Counted from the first letter of the stretch, positions 26,453 to 34,375 are shown. The stretch: DNA of 52,253 bases from Motilimonas sp. E26 (GCF_021278025.1 NZ_JAIBHJ010000003.1:251075-303327), one strand, 5' to 3'. Notes: generated by a model from the letters alone, not told the origin. Numbers and translations are program-made.

Positions 26453-26606
26453 AAACAGGACAGGCACTTTTTATTACCAATAAATAGAGTGTCTTAGCAC
26501 CTGCTCCTTGCACTACATGGCAAAAGTATGCGTTACGCCCGGCCACCTTAGCCTGTTATTCAAGAAGGTGAAAGGCAAGTAGGAGCAGCAGTCATGCTGC
26601 GATAAA
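26453..26606 (+). repeat. R repeat, copy R7 (full length, type A)
   Basis: Complete type-A copy ending GGAGCAGCAGTCATGCTGCG. R6 and R7 lie head to tail, giving a direct tandem. Confidence 0.88.
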
Positions 26607-26691
26607 ACCTATCGCCCCATGACAGGGGGCCTACGGGCGTGAAGCAGTCTGAAAATAGCAAGTAAGTAGAGAGTTTACAGGAGTAAAACCA

Positions 26692-27018
26692 TTGAAAACC
26701 AAAGAAATGAAAGGCCTTGGGCCTTGGCTTGTGGGCCTTATGGCTTGGTTGCTGTGCGCCAGCGCCCATGCCGCATGGATAGATACAAAAGGAACGGTGA
26801 AGCATATTATCACCTATGCCCACACCAATACCGTATTGGTCGAGCTGTCCCATGCTGGCGCGGATGTGACAGCTTGTAGCAATAAATTCACCTTTGCCAT
26901 CAGCAACGCCATACAAGCCGAAGCGCGCAGCAGAATGTATGCCTTGTTATTAGCAGCGCAAGCTTCAGGGCGCGAAGTGGTGGTGTCGTACAACAACACC
27001 GGTGGCTGTGAGCAATAA
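26692..27018 (+). CDS. Small secreted protein with two cysteines
   Basis: 108 aa from a TTG start; AGGAG lies 8 nt upstream. Signal peptide to about residue 27 (LLCASAHA-AWIDTKG). The mature 81 residues have one cysteine near the middle (VTACSNKF) and one at the end (GGCEQ), probably a disulfide. The pattern of strands, a FAI/helix (IQAEARSRMYALLLAAQASG) and a final strand suggests a small OB-like fold similar to AB5-toxin B-type subunits. That resemblance is from memory and uncertain. It is flanked by R7 and R8. It could be a periplasmic immunity or a secreted factor. Confidence 0.6.
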   Translation: MKTKEMKGLGPWLVGLMAWLLCASAHAAWIDTKGTVKHIITYAHTNTVLVELSHAGADVTACSNKFTFAISNAIQAEARSRMYALLLAAQASGREVVVSYNNTGGCEQ

Positions 27019-27023
27019 GGGGG

Positions 27024-27156
27024 AAAAATACAGGACAGGTACTTTTTATTGCTAATAAATAGAGTGCCTTAGCGTCAGCTGCCTGCCCTATATGGCGAAA
27101 ATAGATGCTGCAAGCTAAGTGTTAGCCTGTGGTGAGGGGGCCAGTAGGAGCAGCAG
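27024..27156 (+). repeat. R repeat, copy R8 (type B, tail truncated)
   Basis: Head, type-B body and the start of the tail (GGAGCAGCAG) are present, then sequence switches to a toxin tail. It begins 6 nt after the stop of the 26692 gene. Confidence 0.88.
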
Positions 27157-27171
27157 GCAAGGCCTGACCCC

Positions 27172-27249
27172 TTTGTTTCTGGCTTAAAAGGTCTTGCTAC
27201 TTCATCCGTGTATACCAAATCTGGAACTGGTAGCTTAAAATCACTTTAA
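27172..27249 (+). pseudogene. Toxin tail remnant (FVSGLKGLATSSVYTKS...), copy 1
   Basis: Twenty-five codons plus stop between R8 and a putative immunity gene. The same block recurs at 28234-28311, again before the homologous gene. It is too short to be functional. Confidence 0.55.
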
Positions 27250-27287
27250 TTTTTATGATAAATAATTAATTTAGAAGGATTGTTAAA

Positions 27288-27713
27288 TTGTCAGAAAAAG
27301 TAAAGTTTAACATTGCGTTGGTAGTGATTATTTTTATATTTTTTAAGGTTTTTTATTCATTCTGGACTGCTGCTGACTTCTTGGTTGAACTCGAACGGTT
27401 TAACGTAGAAACGCCATATAAATTAAGTTTAAGTGAGGACTGGAAGGGCGAGTTAGAGGATGGAAAGCTTGGTGATTTTTACGCGTGTCTATTGAACTAT
27501 AGAGGGCCTAGCGCTAAAAGGAGGAACTCTGGGGAGAGTAGAATTTATTATATGTATTTACCGTCAGGCTTTCGTTTGACTCTGTATACGTATGGGGGAG
27601 AGGTTAACCTATTTTTCTTGTACAAATTTAACTCTGATGGGAGTAAAGAAGAACAATCGGGAGGTGTTACTGTTAATTGCCCTCTGTCATTGCTCACTAA
27701 GGATGTAAATTAA
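27288..27713 (+). CDS. Membrane-anchored putative immunity protein, copy 1
   Basis: 141 aa from a TTG start; AGAAGGA lies 8 nt upstream. One N-terminal membrane helix (residues 8-25) is followed by a periplasmic or cytosolic domain with TPYKLSLSEDWKGELEDGK and a C-terminal VNCPLSLLTKD. Two nt later a four-helix membrane protein gene begins. A near-identical second copy lies at 28348. Unrecognised; immunity role inferred from the upstream toxin tail and the R repeats. Confidence 0.6.
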   Translation: MSEKVKFNIALVVIIFIFFKVFYSFWTAADFLVELERFNVETPYKLSLSEDWKGELEDGKLGDFYACLLNYRGPSAKRRNSGESRIYYMYLPSGFRLTLYTYGGEVNLFFLYKFNSDGSKEEQSGGVTVNCPLSLLTKDVN

Positions 27714-27714
27714 A

Positions 27715-28086
27715 ATGTTGTATTTTGTTTTGATGGTTTCTTTTTTATCTGGAGTGTTTTCCTTTGTAAATTACTTTGCTGGGGATCTTTCATACAGCAC
27801 TCCTGAATTCTTGTCGCTATTTTCATCTTTCTTAGGTGTATTTGGCGCGGTCGCGGTTTTATTTAATAAAAAAATTGGTCGTTGGGGGATGGCCGTTTTT
27901 TGGCTAGTGCAAATGGTCTATATTTTGGGTTTTGATTACAGTTACATATTTTTTTCAAGCCACCCATTCTTCTTTAGCATCTCCCCTAACTTAACATCAG
28001 GTGAAACAAGTACGACAGTTGTTGTTAACCTTTTAGCTGTCGTATTTTTTTATTTGAGTTTGAAGTTAAAAATTAGTGAAAAATAA
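27715..28086 (+). CDS. Small multi-spanning membrane protein
   Basis: 123 aa with about four hydrophobic helices (about 3-22, 34-50, 60-77 and 100-116). It begins 2 nt after the stop of the preceding gene, so the two form a pair, probably coupled. Membrane immunity proteins often defend against pore-forming tips, but no family is recognised. Its duplicate at 28775 is broken. R9 begins 4 nt after its stop. Confidence 0.55.
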   Translation: MLYFVLMVSFLSGVFSFVNYFAGDLSYSTPEFLSLFSSFLGVFGAVAVLFNKKIGRWGMAVFWLVQMVYILGFDYSYIFFSSHPFFFSISPNLTSGETSTTVVVNLLAVVFFYLSLKLKISEK

Positions 28087-28089
28087 AAG

Positions 28090-28153
28090 AAATACAGGAC
28101 CGGCACTTTTATTGCTAATAAATAGAGTGCGTTAGCGTCAGCTAGCTTGTGCC
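28090..28153 (+). repeat. R repeat, copy R9 (head, truncated)
   Basis: AATACAGGACCGGCACTTT head and hairpin, then GCGTCAGCTAGCTTGTGCC, an ending shared with R12. Confidence 0.78.
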
Positions 28154-28155
28154 AA

Positions 28156-28207
28156 GAAAAAAACAGGACAGGCACTTTTTTATTACCAATAAATAGAGTG
28201 TGTTAGG
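28156..28207 (+). repeat. R repeat, copy R10 (head only)
   Basis: Complete head hairpin (AACAGGACAGGCACTTT to AATAGAGTGTG), then cut off at the head of R11. Confidence 0.8.
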
Positions 28208-28233
28208 GAAATACAGGACAGGCACTTTATTGC
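28208..28233 (+). repeat. R repeat, copy R11 (head fragment)
   Basis: AAATACAGGACAGGCACTTT only, fused to the duplicated toxin tail. R9, R10 and R11 form a run of three nested partial heads. Confidence 0.75.
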
Positions 28234-28311
28234 TTTATTTCTGGCTTAAAAGGTCTTGCTACTTCATCCGTGTATACCAAATCTGGAACTGGTAGCTTAA
28301 AATCACTTTAA
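28234..28311 (+). pseudogene. Toxin tail remnant, copy 2
   Basis: Duplicate of 27172-27249 with only a few changes (FISGLKGLATSSVYTKS). It precedes the duplicated immunity-like gene at 28348. Confidence 0.55.
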
Positions 28312-28347
28312 TTTTTATGATAAACAATTGTTTTATAAGGGGGGGGA

Positions 28348-28773
28348 GTGTCAGAAAAAGTAAAGTTTAATATTGCATTGGTGGTGATTATATTTATATT
28401 TGTTAAGGTTTTTTATTCATTCTGGACTGCTGATGACTTCTTGGTTGAACTCGAACGGTTTAACGTAGAAACGCCATATAAATTAAGTCTAAGTGAGGAC
28501 TGGAAGGGCGAGTTAGAGGATGGAAAGCTTGGTGATTTTTACGCCTGTCTATTGAACTATAGGGGAGTTAGTTCGATAAGGAGGAAGCCTGGAGACAGTA
28601 GATTTTTTTATGTGTATTTACCATCAGGTTTCCGTTTAAATTTGAATACATCAGGGGGTGAGGTTAATTCATTTAAAATGCTTAAACTGAACCCTGATGG
28701 CAGTAAAGAAGAGCAATCAGGGCATGTTGCTGTTAATTGCCCGCTGTCATTGCTTACTAAGGACGTAAATTAA
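28348..28773 (+). CDS. Membrane-anchored putative immunity protein, copy 2
   Basis: 141 aa from a GTG start behind a run of eight Gs (AAGGGGGGGG). It is very similar to the protein at 27288. Differences cluster at residues 71-120 (RGVSSIRRKPGDSRFFYVY against RGPSAKRRNSGESRIYYMY), the likely specificity surface. Its membrane partner at 28775 is frameshifted and truncated, so this copy stands alone. Confidence 0.6.
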   Translation: MSEKVKFNIALVVIIFIFVKVFYSFWTADDFLVELERFNVETPYKLSLSEDWKGELEDGKLGDFYACLLNYRGVSSIRRKPGDSRFFYVYLPSGFRLNLNTSGGEVNSFKMLKLNPDGSKEEQSGHVAVNCPLSLLTKDVN

Positions 28774-28774
28774 A

Positions 28775-28840
28775 ATGTTGTATTTTTTTTGATTGTTTCT
28801 TTTTTATCTGGAGCATTTTCCTTTATTAACTACTTTTCTG
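28775..28840 (+). pseudogene. Broken duplicate of the 27715 membrane protein gene
   Basis: Begins ATGTTGTATTTTTTTT and continues with sequence nearly identical to 27715-27780, but a 1-nt loss in the T run shifts the frame at once. The homology ends near 28840, where another toxin tail starts. Confidence 0.75.
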
Positions 28841-28933
28841 GTGGTGCCTTATCCAGCTACAACTGGAGTACAATTAAATTTTGAACAACGTGAGAAGACT
28901 AAGCTTGGGAAAGTAACGCTCACCTGTATATAG
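28841..28933 (+). pseudogene. Toxin tail remnant (VVPYPATTGVQLNFEQREK...)
   Basis: Thirty codons plus stop, ending KTKLGKVTLTCI. It is in the correct position to be the tail of the toxin cognate to the Imm8-type gene 13 nt downstream. Confidence 0.6.
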
Positions 28934-28945
28934 TGGATTAATGTA

Positions 28946-29317
28946 ATGAAAGCTATTTTGAAAAGTATACATTCACCGGATGTTGATTTTGATAAGTTTT
29001 GGCCTGATGAAGCTGATGATTTTGGCTTTCTATTGCAGGCAATGATAGGGCCTGAAGAGGACGATAGTTTTCAATCCTTCGATATGCAAATTTGTACCCC
29101 TAAATGGCTCATATCCAACTATAGCAGTGAGGGGCTAGTCTTTGGGCGTCATATGATTATTGTCTTTGATTATGATGTTGATTTAATTATTTCAAAGATT
29201 GAGGAATATTGTGGTAAGTGTGTGGGTAGAGAGTGGGCCGAGTTAGAGGAAAAAATTGGGCGAATAGGAAAATCTGAGTTTGAAGACTACATCAGCTACC
29301 AAGGACAGGGTAGTTAA
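28946..29317 (+). CDS. Imm8-type immunity protein
   Basis: 123 aa, cytosolic and acidic. Segments MKAILKSIHSPDVD, DFGFLLQAMIGPEE, FDMQICTPKWL and IGKSEFEDYI fit the Imm8 family as I remember it. The upstream 30-codon remnant is the tail of its cognate toxin. An R head starts 17 nt after the stop. The gene appears intact and could still protect the cell. Confidence 0.75.
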   Translation: MKAILKSIHSPDVDFDKFWPDEADDFGFLLQAMIGPEEDDSFQSFDMQICTPKWLISNYSSEGLVFGRHMIIVFDYDVDLIISKIEEYCGKCVGREWAELEEKIGRIGKSEFEDYISYQGQGS

Positions 29318-29333
29318 ATAGAGAAACGAGGAG

Positions 29334-29400
29334 AAAGACGGGACATGCACTTTATTATCGCTAATTAATAGAGTGCTTTAGCGTCTGCTAACTTGTGCGA
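29334..29400 (+). repeat. R repeat, copy R12 (diverged head, truncated)
   Basis: ACGGGACATGCACTTTATTA to GAGTGCTTTAGCGTC, ending AACTTGTGCGA as in R9. It is the rightmost copy in the island. Confidence 0.7.
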
Positions 29401-29509
29401 TGAGGCTAAACTATGTGCTTTAGCTCTTTTTCGCACAGAGCCTGCTTGTCCTGAATAGGTTTTAAAAACAATCGATAGGGTTAACAGATTGAATACATGA
29501 GAAAAACTG

Positions 29510-29779
29510 ATGGCTTGGTATGCATCTAATTGCGATGAAGATTGGGAACACAGCTTTGGTGTTAAAATATATACCCTTGATAATCCAGGATGGTCCATTG
29601 AAGTAGATATTGCTGAAACAAAACTATCGAGTAAGCGTTTTGATGAAACTGCAATTGATAGGAGTGAGTCTGATTGGATTTACTGCATTGTTCCCGATGG
29701 CGTTTTCAAAGGGGCTGGTGGAGTGAGTAATTTGGAGGAGTTAATTCAGGTTTTTTTAAATTGGGCCGAAATTTCTTAG
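29510..29779 (+). CDS. Imm53-type immunity protein
   Basis: 89 aa. YASNCDEDWEHSFGVKIYTLD, shown here in part, with NPGWSIEVDI and GVSNLEELIQVFLNWAE fits the Imm53 family as I recall it. An in-frame TGA lies four codons upstream of the ATG, so up to a few N-terminal residues of the family may be lost. It is the last gene of the island before asnS. Between R12 and this gene (29401-29509) I see no clear gene. Confidence 0.72.
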   Translation: MAWYASNCDEDWEHSFGVKIYTLDNPGWSIEVDIAETKLSSKRFDETAIDRSESDWIYCIVPDGVFKGAGGVSNLEELIQVFLNWAEIS

Positions 29780-29870
29780 ATAAGGTTCTATTTATAATAA
29801 AGTCAATATGTTAAACCCTGTTGTGCCAAGCGACCCAAGTTGGCATCGTTATCAGCTGTTTCTACCCCAA

Positions 29871-29957
29871 CAAAAAAAGCCGGCTAAGCCGGCTTTAGTC
29901 AGTTAAATAACTTGTTTAGTTTTAGAATTCAGCTGTTTTAGGTGCGCGCGGGAAGGG
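29871..29957. repeat. Right direct repeat: genuine asnS 3' end and terminator
   Basis: Counterpart of 16833-16927. It comprises the asnS stop, the last codons and the terminator. It marks the right boundary of the accessory island. Confidence 0.85.
29873..29895 (-). terminator. asnS terminator
   Basis: AAAGCCGGC, loop TTA, GCCGGCTTTTTTT on the minus strand, about 27 nt after the asnS stop. Identical in core to the hairpin at 16840. Confidence 0.88.
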
Positions 29958-31322
29958 GATCACGTCACGTACGTTACCCATACCAGTTACGTAAGCCACT
30001 AAACGCTCAAAGCCTAAACCAAAGCCTGCGTGAGGCACAGTGCCGTAACGACGTAGGTCACGGTAGAAACCGTAATCTTCTTTGTCTAAGCCCATTTCTT
30101 CCATACGCGCATCCAATACAGCAAGGTTTTCTTCACGTTGACTACCGCCAATGATTTCACCTATGCCTGGCGCTAGGACGTCCATGGCGGCAACGGTTTT
30201 ACCGTCTGCATTTAGCTTCATGTAGAAGGCTTTAATGTCTTTCGGGTAGTTTTGCATGATCACTGGGCCGCCAACATGCTCTTCGGCTAAGTAGCGTTCG
30301 TGTTCAGATTGTAAGTCCACGCCCCATTCCACTGGGTAATCAAATTTCTTACCGCAGTTTTTCAAAATTTCGATGGCATCGGTGTAGTCCATGCGTACAA
30401 ATTCAGAGTTAACCATTTGCTCTAAACGATTAACCGCATCTTTATCAACGCGCTCAGCAAAGAACTTCATGTCGTCAGCGCGCTCTGTTAGCACCGCTTT
30501 AAACACGTATTTTAGTAAGTCTTCAGATAGTTGCGCGGCATCAGCCAGATCGGCAAATGCAATTTCCGGCTCGATCATCCAAAACTCAGCTAGGTGACGG
30601 CTAGTGTTTGAGTTTTCAGCGCGGAACGTTGGGCCAAAGGTGTAAATTTTGCTTAAGGCACACGCATAAGTTTCGCCGTTTAGCTGACCAGAAACAGTTA
30701 AAAAGGTTTCTTTACCAAAGAAGTCTTCTTTGTAGTCAATGTTACCTTCGTCGTCTTTAGGCAGGTTCATCATGTCGAGTGTTGACACGCGAAACATTTC
30801 GCCAGCGCCTTCGGTATCGCTGCCGGTGATGATAGGCGTGCTTACCCAGTAGTAACCTTGCTCGTGGAAAAAGCGATGAATTGCTTGTGATAAGCAGTTA
30901 CGGACACGGGCAACGGCGCCAATCATGTTGGTACGTGGGCGCAGGTGTGCGTGCTCGCGTAAAAATTCAATGCTATGGCGTTTTGCTGCCATTGGGTAAG
31001 TGTCCGGATCTTCAACCCAGCCAACCACCACTACTTTGGTCGCTTGAATTTCAAACTGTTGGCCTTTACCTTGGCTTTCAACCACTTCACCTGTTACCTC
31101 AACCGAACAGCCGGTGGTTAGGCGTTGCACTTCTTCTTCGTAATTGGCTAAATTGGCAGGAACAACGGCTTGGATGGGATCAAAACAAGAACCATCGTAA
31201 ACGGCTAAAAATGAAATTCCGGCTTTTGAATCACGACGTGTGCGGATCCAACCTTTAACAGTTACCTGACTTCCAATCGGAAACTGACCTTTAAATACTT
31301 CAACTACGGACGCTTGCGTCAT
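29922..31322 (-). CDS. asnS: Asparaginyl-tRNA synthetase
   Basis: AsnS charges tRNA-Asn; class II synthetase, cytosolic homodimer. It has an N-terminal OB-fold ([22 protein letters not shown]) and a class II core with [21 protein letters not shown] (motif 2) and [15 protein letters not shown] (motif 3). The ATG at 31322 ([10 protein letters not shown]) gives 466 aa, equal to E. coli. An upstream GTG (31334) sits on top of the GGAG sequence and is less likely. The 3' end is duplicated at 16833-16927, across the island. Confidence 0.97.
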   Translation of the reverse strand: MTQASVVEVFKGQFPIGSQVTVKGWIRTRRDSKAGISFLAVYDGSCFDPIQAVVPANLANYEEEVQRLTTGCSVEVTGEVVESQGKGQQFEIQATKVVVVGWVEDPDTYPMAAKRHSIEFLREHAHLRPRTNMIGAVARVRNCLSQAIHRFFHEQGYYWVSTPIITGSDTEGAGEMFRVSTLDMMNLPKDDEGNIDYKEDFFGKETFLTVSGQLNGETYACALSKIYTFGPTFRAENSNTSRHLAEFWMIEPEIAFADLADAAQLSEDLLKYVFKAVLTERADDMKFFAERVDKDAVNRLEQMVNSEFVRMDYTDAIEILKNCGKKFDYPVEWGVDLQSEHERYLAEEHVGGPVIMQNYPKDIKAFYMKLNADGKTVAAMDVLAPGIGEIIGGSQREENLAVLDARMEEMGLDKEDYGFYRDLRRYGTVPHAGFGLGFERLVAYVTGMGNVRDVIPFPRAPKTAEF

Positions 31323-31564
31323 TTTAATTAGCACTCCAGCTTAACCTGATAGTGAGCCCTTAGCGCAGCCAAGGTGTCGTCACTATTAATCACAAAATAA
31401 GAAAAAGGTTAATCTTACCTTTGCTTAAGCAGGAAACAAGTAAAAATTCGTTTTTGTGCCTTGTGATGAGGACTGTGTGGGAGGGATAACGATAAATCGT
31501 GCTAATTTGAGTTACATTTGGATTTATTGGTTGGGCTATTGTTAGCTTTAGTTAAGGAGAAGCG

Positions 31565-31918
31565 ATGCCGGATAAGTTACCTGAGCGGCGCAGTAAAGGG
31601 CTGCAATTAACGACGCTGCTGGGATGGAGCGCATTATTAGCTTGGGTGCTGTTTTTAATTGCCTTGGTGCTATTTCATTACGCTAGGCCCGAATTAGAAA
31701 CCGGGTTAATCCGGTATTTTCAGCTGCCTTTTCGCAGCGATTGGGTGATTGAGCTAAAAACCCTTTTTCTCTATTTTCTGTGGGCGTGTTGTGGGCTGAC
31801 TGTGCTGAATGTCATCGTTAACCTATTACTGAAGCGCCGTCGCACCGATTATGTTTGGTTTAATAGTTTGCTGTTACTGGTTATTTGTGTCGTCAGCTTA
31901 CTGTTTCTTTATTTGTAA
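31565..31918 (+). CDS. Small inner-membrane protein, three helices
   Basis: 117 aa with three transmembrane segments (about residues 20-42, 64-88 and 98-117), a basic N-terminus and a KRRR loop. AAGGAG lies directly upstream. It is convergent with bioA, 20 nt away. No family recognised. Confidence 0.7.
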   Translation: MPDKLPERRSKGLQLTTLLGWSALLAWVLFLIALVLFHYARPELETGLIRYFQLPFRSDWVIELKTLFLYFLWACCGLTVLNVIVNLLLKRRRTDYVWFNSLLLLVICVVSLLFLYL

Positions 31919-31938
31919 ACTGACGACGGTAGACCAAG

Positions 31939-33216
31939 TTAACCGCTAACTTGATCTATGGCGCTGGCAATGGCGTTCGTGAGTTGGCTAAGCTGCGCGG
32001 GCGAAATCACAAATGGTGGCATGATGTAAATTAGTTTGCCAAATGGACGGATCCATACGTCTAATTCGACAAAAATCGCCTGTAATGTTGCCACATCATA
32101 AGCTTGATGGGTTTCAACCACACCAATCGCGCCCAGTACTCTGACATCCTTAACCGCGTGAGTGTTGAGCAAAGGCATTAGCTCGCGTTGCAATTGTTGC
32201 TCAATCCGTTCAACGTTTCCTTGCCAATCATTTTCAACTAATAATTGTAAGCTGGCGTGTGCGACGGCGCAGGCCAATGGATTAGCCATAAAAGTGGGGC
32301 CATGCATAAACACGCCAGCTTTGCCGCTGCACACGGTATCTGCCACTTTATTGGTTGTTAGCGTGGCGGCTAAACTCATGTAGCCGCCCGTTAAGGCCTT
32401 GCCGACACATAAAATATCTGGCTCGATGTTGGCATGCTCACAAGCAAATAATTTTCCGGTGCGGCCAAAGCCAGTGGCAATTTCATCGGCAATTAATAAC
32501 AAACCGTATTGATCGGCTAATTGGCGTAGCGTGGTTAAATAGTGAGGATGATAGATACGCATGCCGCCCGCGCCTTGCACTATCGGCTCAATAATAATTG
32601 CGGCCATTTCTTGGTGATGCTTTGCTAATAGGGCCTTGATCTCGTCCATTTCAGCTTCGTCCCAGGGCTCGCCAAATCGGGTCTGAGGCGCGGGGGCAAA
32701 ATAATGCTCTGGCAGAAAATCTTGATACAGCTCGTGCATTGAATTTTTGGGGTCGGTAACGCCCATCGCGCCAAAGGTGTCACCATGGTAACCATTGCGC
32801 ACGGTTAAAAACTTTGCGCGCGGTTGATCTAGGCTGTGCCAATACTGCAATGCCATTTTTAACGCCACTTCAACGGCAACACTGCCTGAGTCACTGATAA
32901 ATACTTTTTGCAGTGATGGTGGGGTGAGCTCGACTAAGGCTTGGCATAGATCAACGGCGGGCTGGTGGGTAATGCCACCAAACATCACGTGCGCCATTTT
33001 GTTGAGTTGATTTTGCGCCGCTTGATTAAGCTCGGGCACATTGTAGCCATGAATGCAGGCCCACCAAGATGACATGCCATCGATTAATTGCTGGCCTGAT
33101 TCCAACTCTAAACGTACGCCATGGGCGCGGACCACGGGGTAACAAGGCAGTGGGTTGATACTTGATGTATAAGGGTGCCAAATATGTTGTAAATCAAACT
33201 CGGTATTAATGCTCAT
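31939..33216 (-). CDS. bioA: Adenosylmethionine-8-amino-7-oxononanoate aminotransferase
   Basis: BioA makes 7,8-diaminopelargonate from KAPA with SAM as amino donor; PLP enzyme, cytosolic. At 425 aa it has family length. PLP lysine K273 lies in VGKALTGGYM, D244 in LIADEIATGFGR, and the N-terminal substrate segment is WHPYTS (residues 13-18). It is divergent from bioB across 106 nt, the classical enteric bio arrangement. Confidence 0.96.
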   Translation of the reverse strand: MSINTEFDLQHIWHPYTSSINPLPCYPVVRAHGVRLELESGQQLIDGMSSWWACIHGYNVPELNQAAQNQLNKMAHVMFGGITHQPAVDLCQALVELTPPSLQKVFISDSGSVAVEVALKMALQYWHSLDQPRAKFLTVRNGYHGDTFGAMGVTDPKNSMHELYQDFLPEHYFAPAPQTRFGEPWDEAEMDEIKALLAKHHQEMAAIIIEPIVQGAGGMRIYHPHYLTTLRQLADQYGLLLIADEIATGFGRTGKLFACEHANIEPDILCVGKALTGGYMSLAATLTTNKVADTVCSGKAGVFMHGPTFMANPLACAVAHASLQLLVENDWQGNVERIEQQLQRELMPLLNTHAVKDVRVLGAIGVVETHQAYDVATLQAIFVELDVWIRPFGKLIYIMPPFVISPAQLSQLTNAIASAIDQVSG

Positions 33217-33253
33217 AAAGTAACCATTAGTTAACTTGGTGGTGCTGAAAAAG

Positions 33254-33281
33254 TTGACAGTCTAGCGTTCATCCATACACT
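33254..33281 (+). promoter_or_regulatory. Predicted bioB promoter
   Basis: A perfect -35 TTGACA (33254-33259), 16-nt spacer and TACACT (33276-33281) give a transcript start near 33288, 35 nt before the first bioB ATG. It lies in the bioA-bioB divergent region. I find no clear BirA operator (TTGTAAACC with an inverted partner) there. Confidence 0.6.
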
Positions 33282-33322
33282 AGCCAAATTATTTTAAAGA
33301 AACATAACATTGATAGCGGGGC

Positions 33323-34375
33323 ATGAGCATGTCAGTAGAAGTAAGACACAATTGGACAATACAGGAAGTAAACGCACTTTTTGCATTGCCATTTATGGAT
33401 CTCGTATTTAAAGCGCAAACGGTTCACCGTGCTCACTTTGATCCCAACCAAGTACAAGTTAGTACCTTATTATCAATTAAAACCGGCGCTTGCCCAGAAG
33501 ATTGTAAATATTGTCCACAAAGTGCCCGCTATGATACCGGCCTAGAAAAAGAGCGCTTACTTGAAGTTGAGAAAGTAATAGAAGAAGCAAAAAAAGCCAA
33601 AGCGGCAGGCTCTACTCGTTTTTGTATGGGCGCGGCATGGAAAAACCCGAAAGAGCGCGATTTACCATACATTGAAGAAATGGTGAAAGGTGTTAAAGCA
33701 TTAGGACTTGAATCATGTATGACGCTGGGTATGTTAGATCAAAGCCAAGCTAAGCGCTTAGCGGATGCGGGCCTAGATTATTACAATCATAACTTAGACA
33801 CTTCACCTGAGTATTACGACAAAATTATCACCACGCGCACCTATCAAGACCGCCTTGATACCCTAGATCATGTGCGTAATTCTGGCATGAAAGTGTGTAG
33901 TGGCGGTATTGTTGGCCTAGGCGAGTCGGCGAATGACAGATCGGGATTATTAGCGCAACTGGCTAACATGCCGAAACACCCAGAAAGTGTGCCTATTAAC
34001 AAGTTGGTTAAAGTAAAAGGTACGCCACTAGAAAATGTCGACGATTTGGATGAGTTTGAATTTATCCGCACTATCGCAGTGGCGCGTATTATGATGCCGC
34101 AATCCCATGTCCGGTTATCGGCGGGACGTGAAAAAATGAACGAGCAAACCCAAGCCTTGTGTTTTATGGCGGGCGCGAACTCTATTTTCTATGGCTGTAA
34201 GCTATTAACCACGCCTAACCCTGAAGAAAACAGTGATATGCAGCTGTTTAAAAAATTAGGTATTAACCGCGAAGAATATCACGTGGATCCAACCGTGTCG
34301 GAAGCGGAACTACCCCTAGGGCCGATCACCGAAGACACGGATTTATTCTACGACGCGACCGCCCGAGTACGTTAA
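33323..34375 (+). CDS. bioB: Biotin synthase
   Basis: BioB inserts sulfur into dethiobiotin by radical SAM chemistry. At 350 aa it has the radical-SAM motif C57-C61-C64 ([11 protein letters not shown]) for the [4Fe-4S] cluster, and the [2Fe-2S] ligands C101 (FCMGAAW), C132 (SCMTLG), C192 (VCSGGI) and R264 (VRLSAGR), four residues ahead of E. coli numbering. Two ATGs (33323, 33329) are possible, and GCGGGG precedes both. Its stop overlaps the bioF ATG by one base (TAATG). Confidence 0.97.
   Translation: MSMSVEVRHNWTIQEVNALFALPFMDLVFKAQTVHRAHFDPNQVQVSTLLSIKTGACPEDCKYCPQSARYDTGLEKERLLEVEKVIEEAKKAKAAGSTRFCMGAAWKNPKERDLPYIEEMVKGVKALGLESCMTLGMLDQSQAKRLADAGLDYYNHNLDTSPEYYDKIITTRTYQDRLDTLDHVRNSGMKVCSGGIVGLGESANDRSGLLAQLANMPKHPESVPINKLVKVKGTPLENVDDLDEFEFIRTIAVARIMMPQSHVRLSAGREKMNEQTQALCFMAGANSIFYGCKLLTTPNPEENSDMQLFKKLGINREEYHVDPTVSEAELPLGPITEDTDLFYDATARVR

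Noticed and set aside
19084-29400. The R repeats as a CRISPR array
   Set aside because: Units are about 150 bp, irregularly spaced, separated by genes of varying length, and no cas gene is present.
29401-29509. Toxin tail before the Imm53-type gene
   Set aside because: No frame gives a convincing toxin ending; left unassigned.
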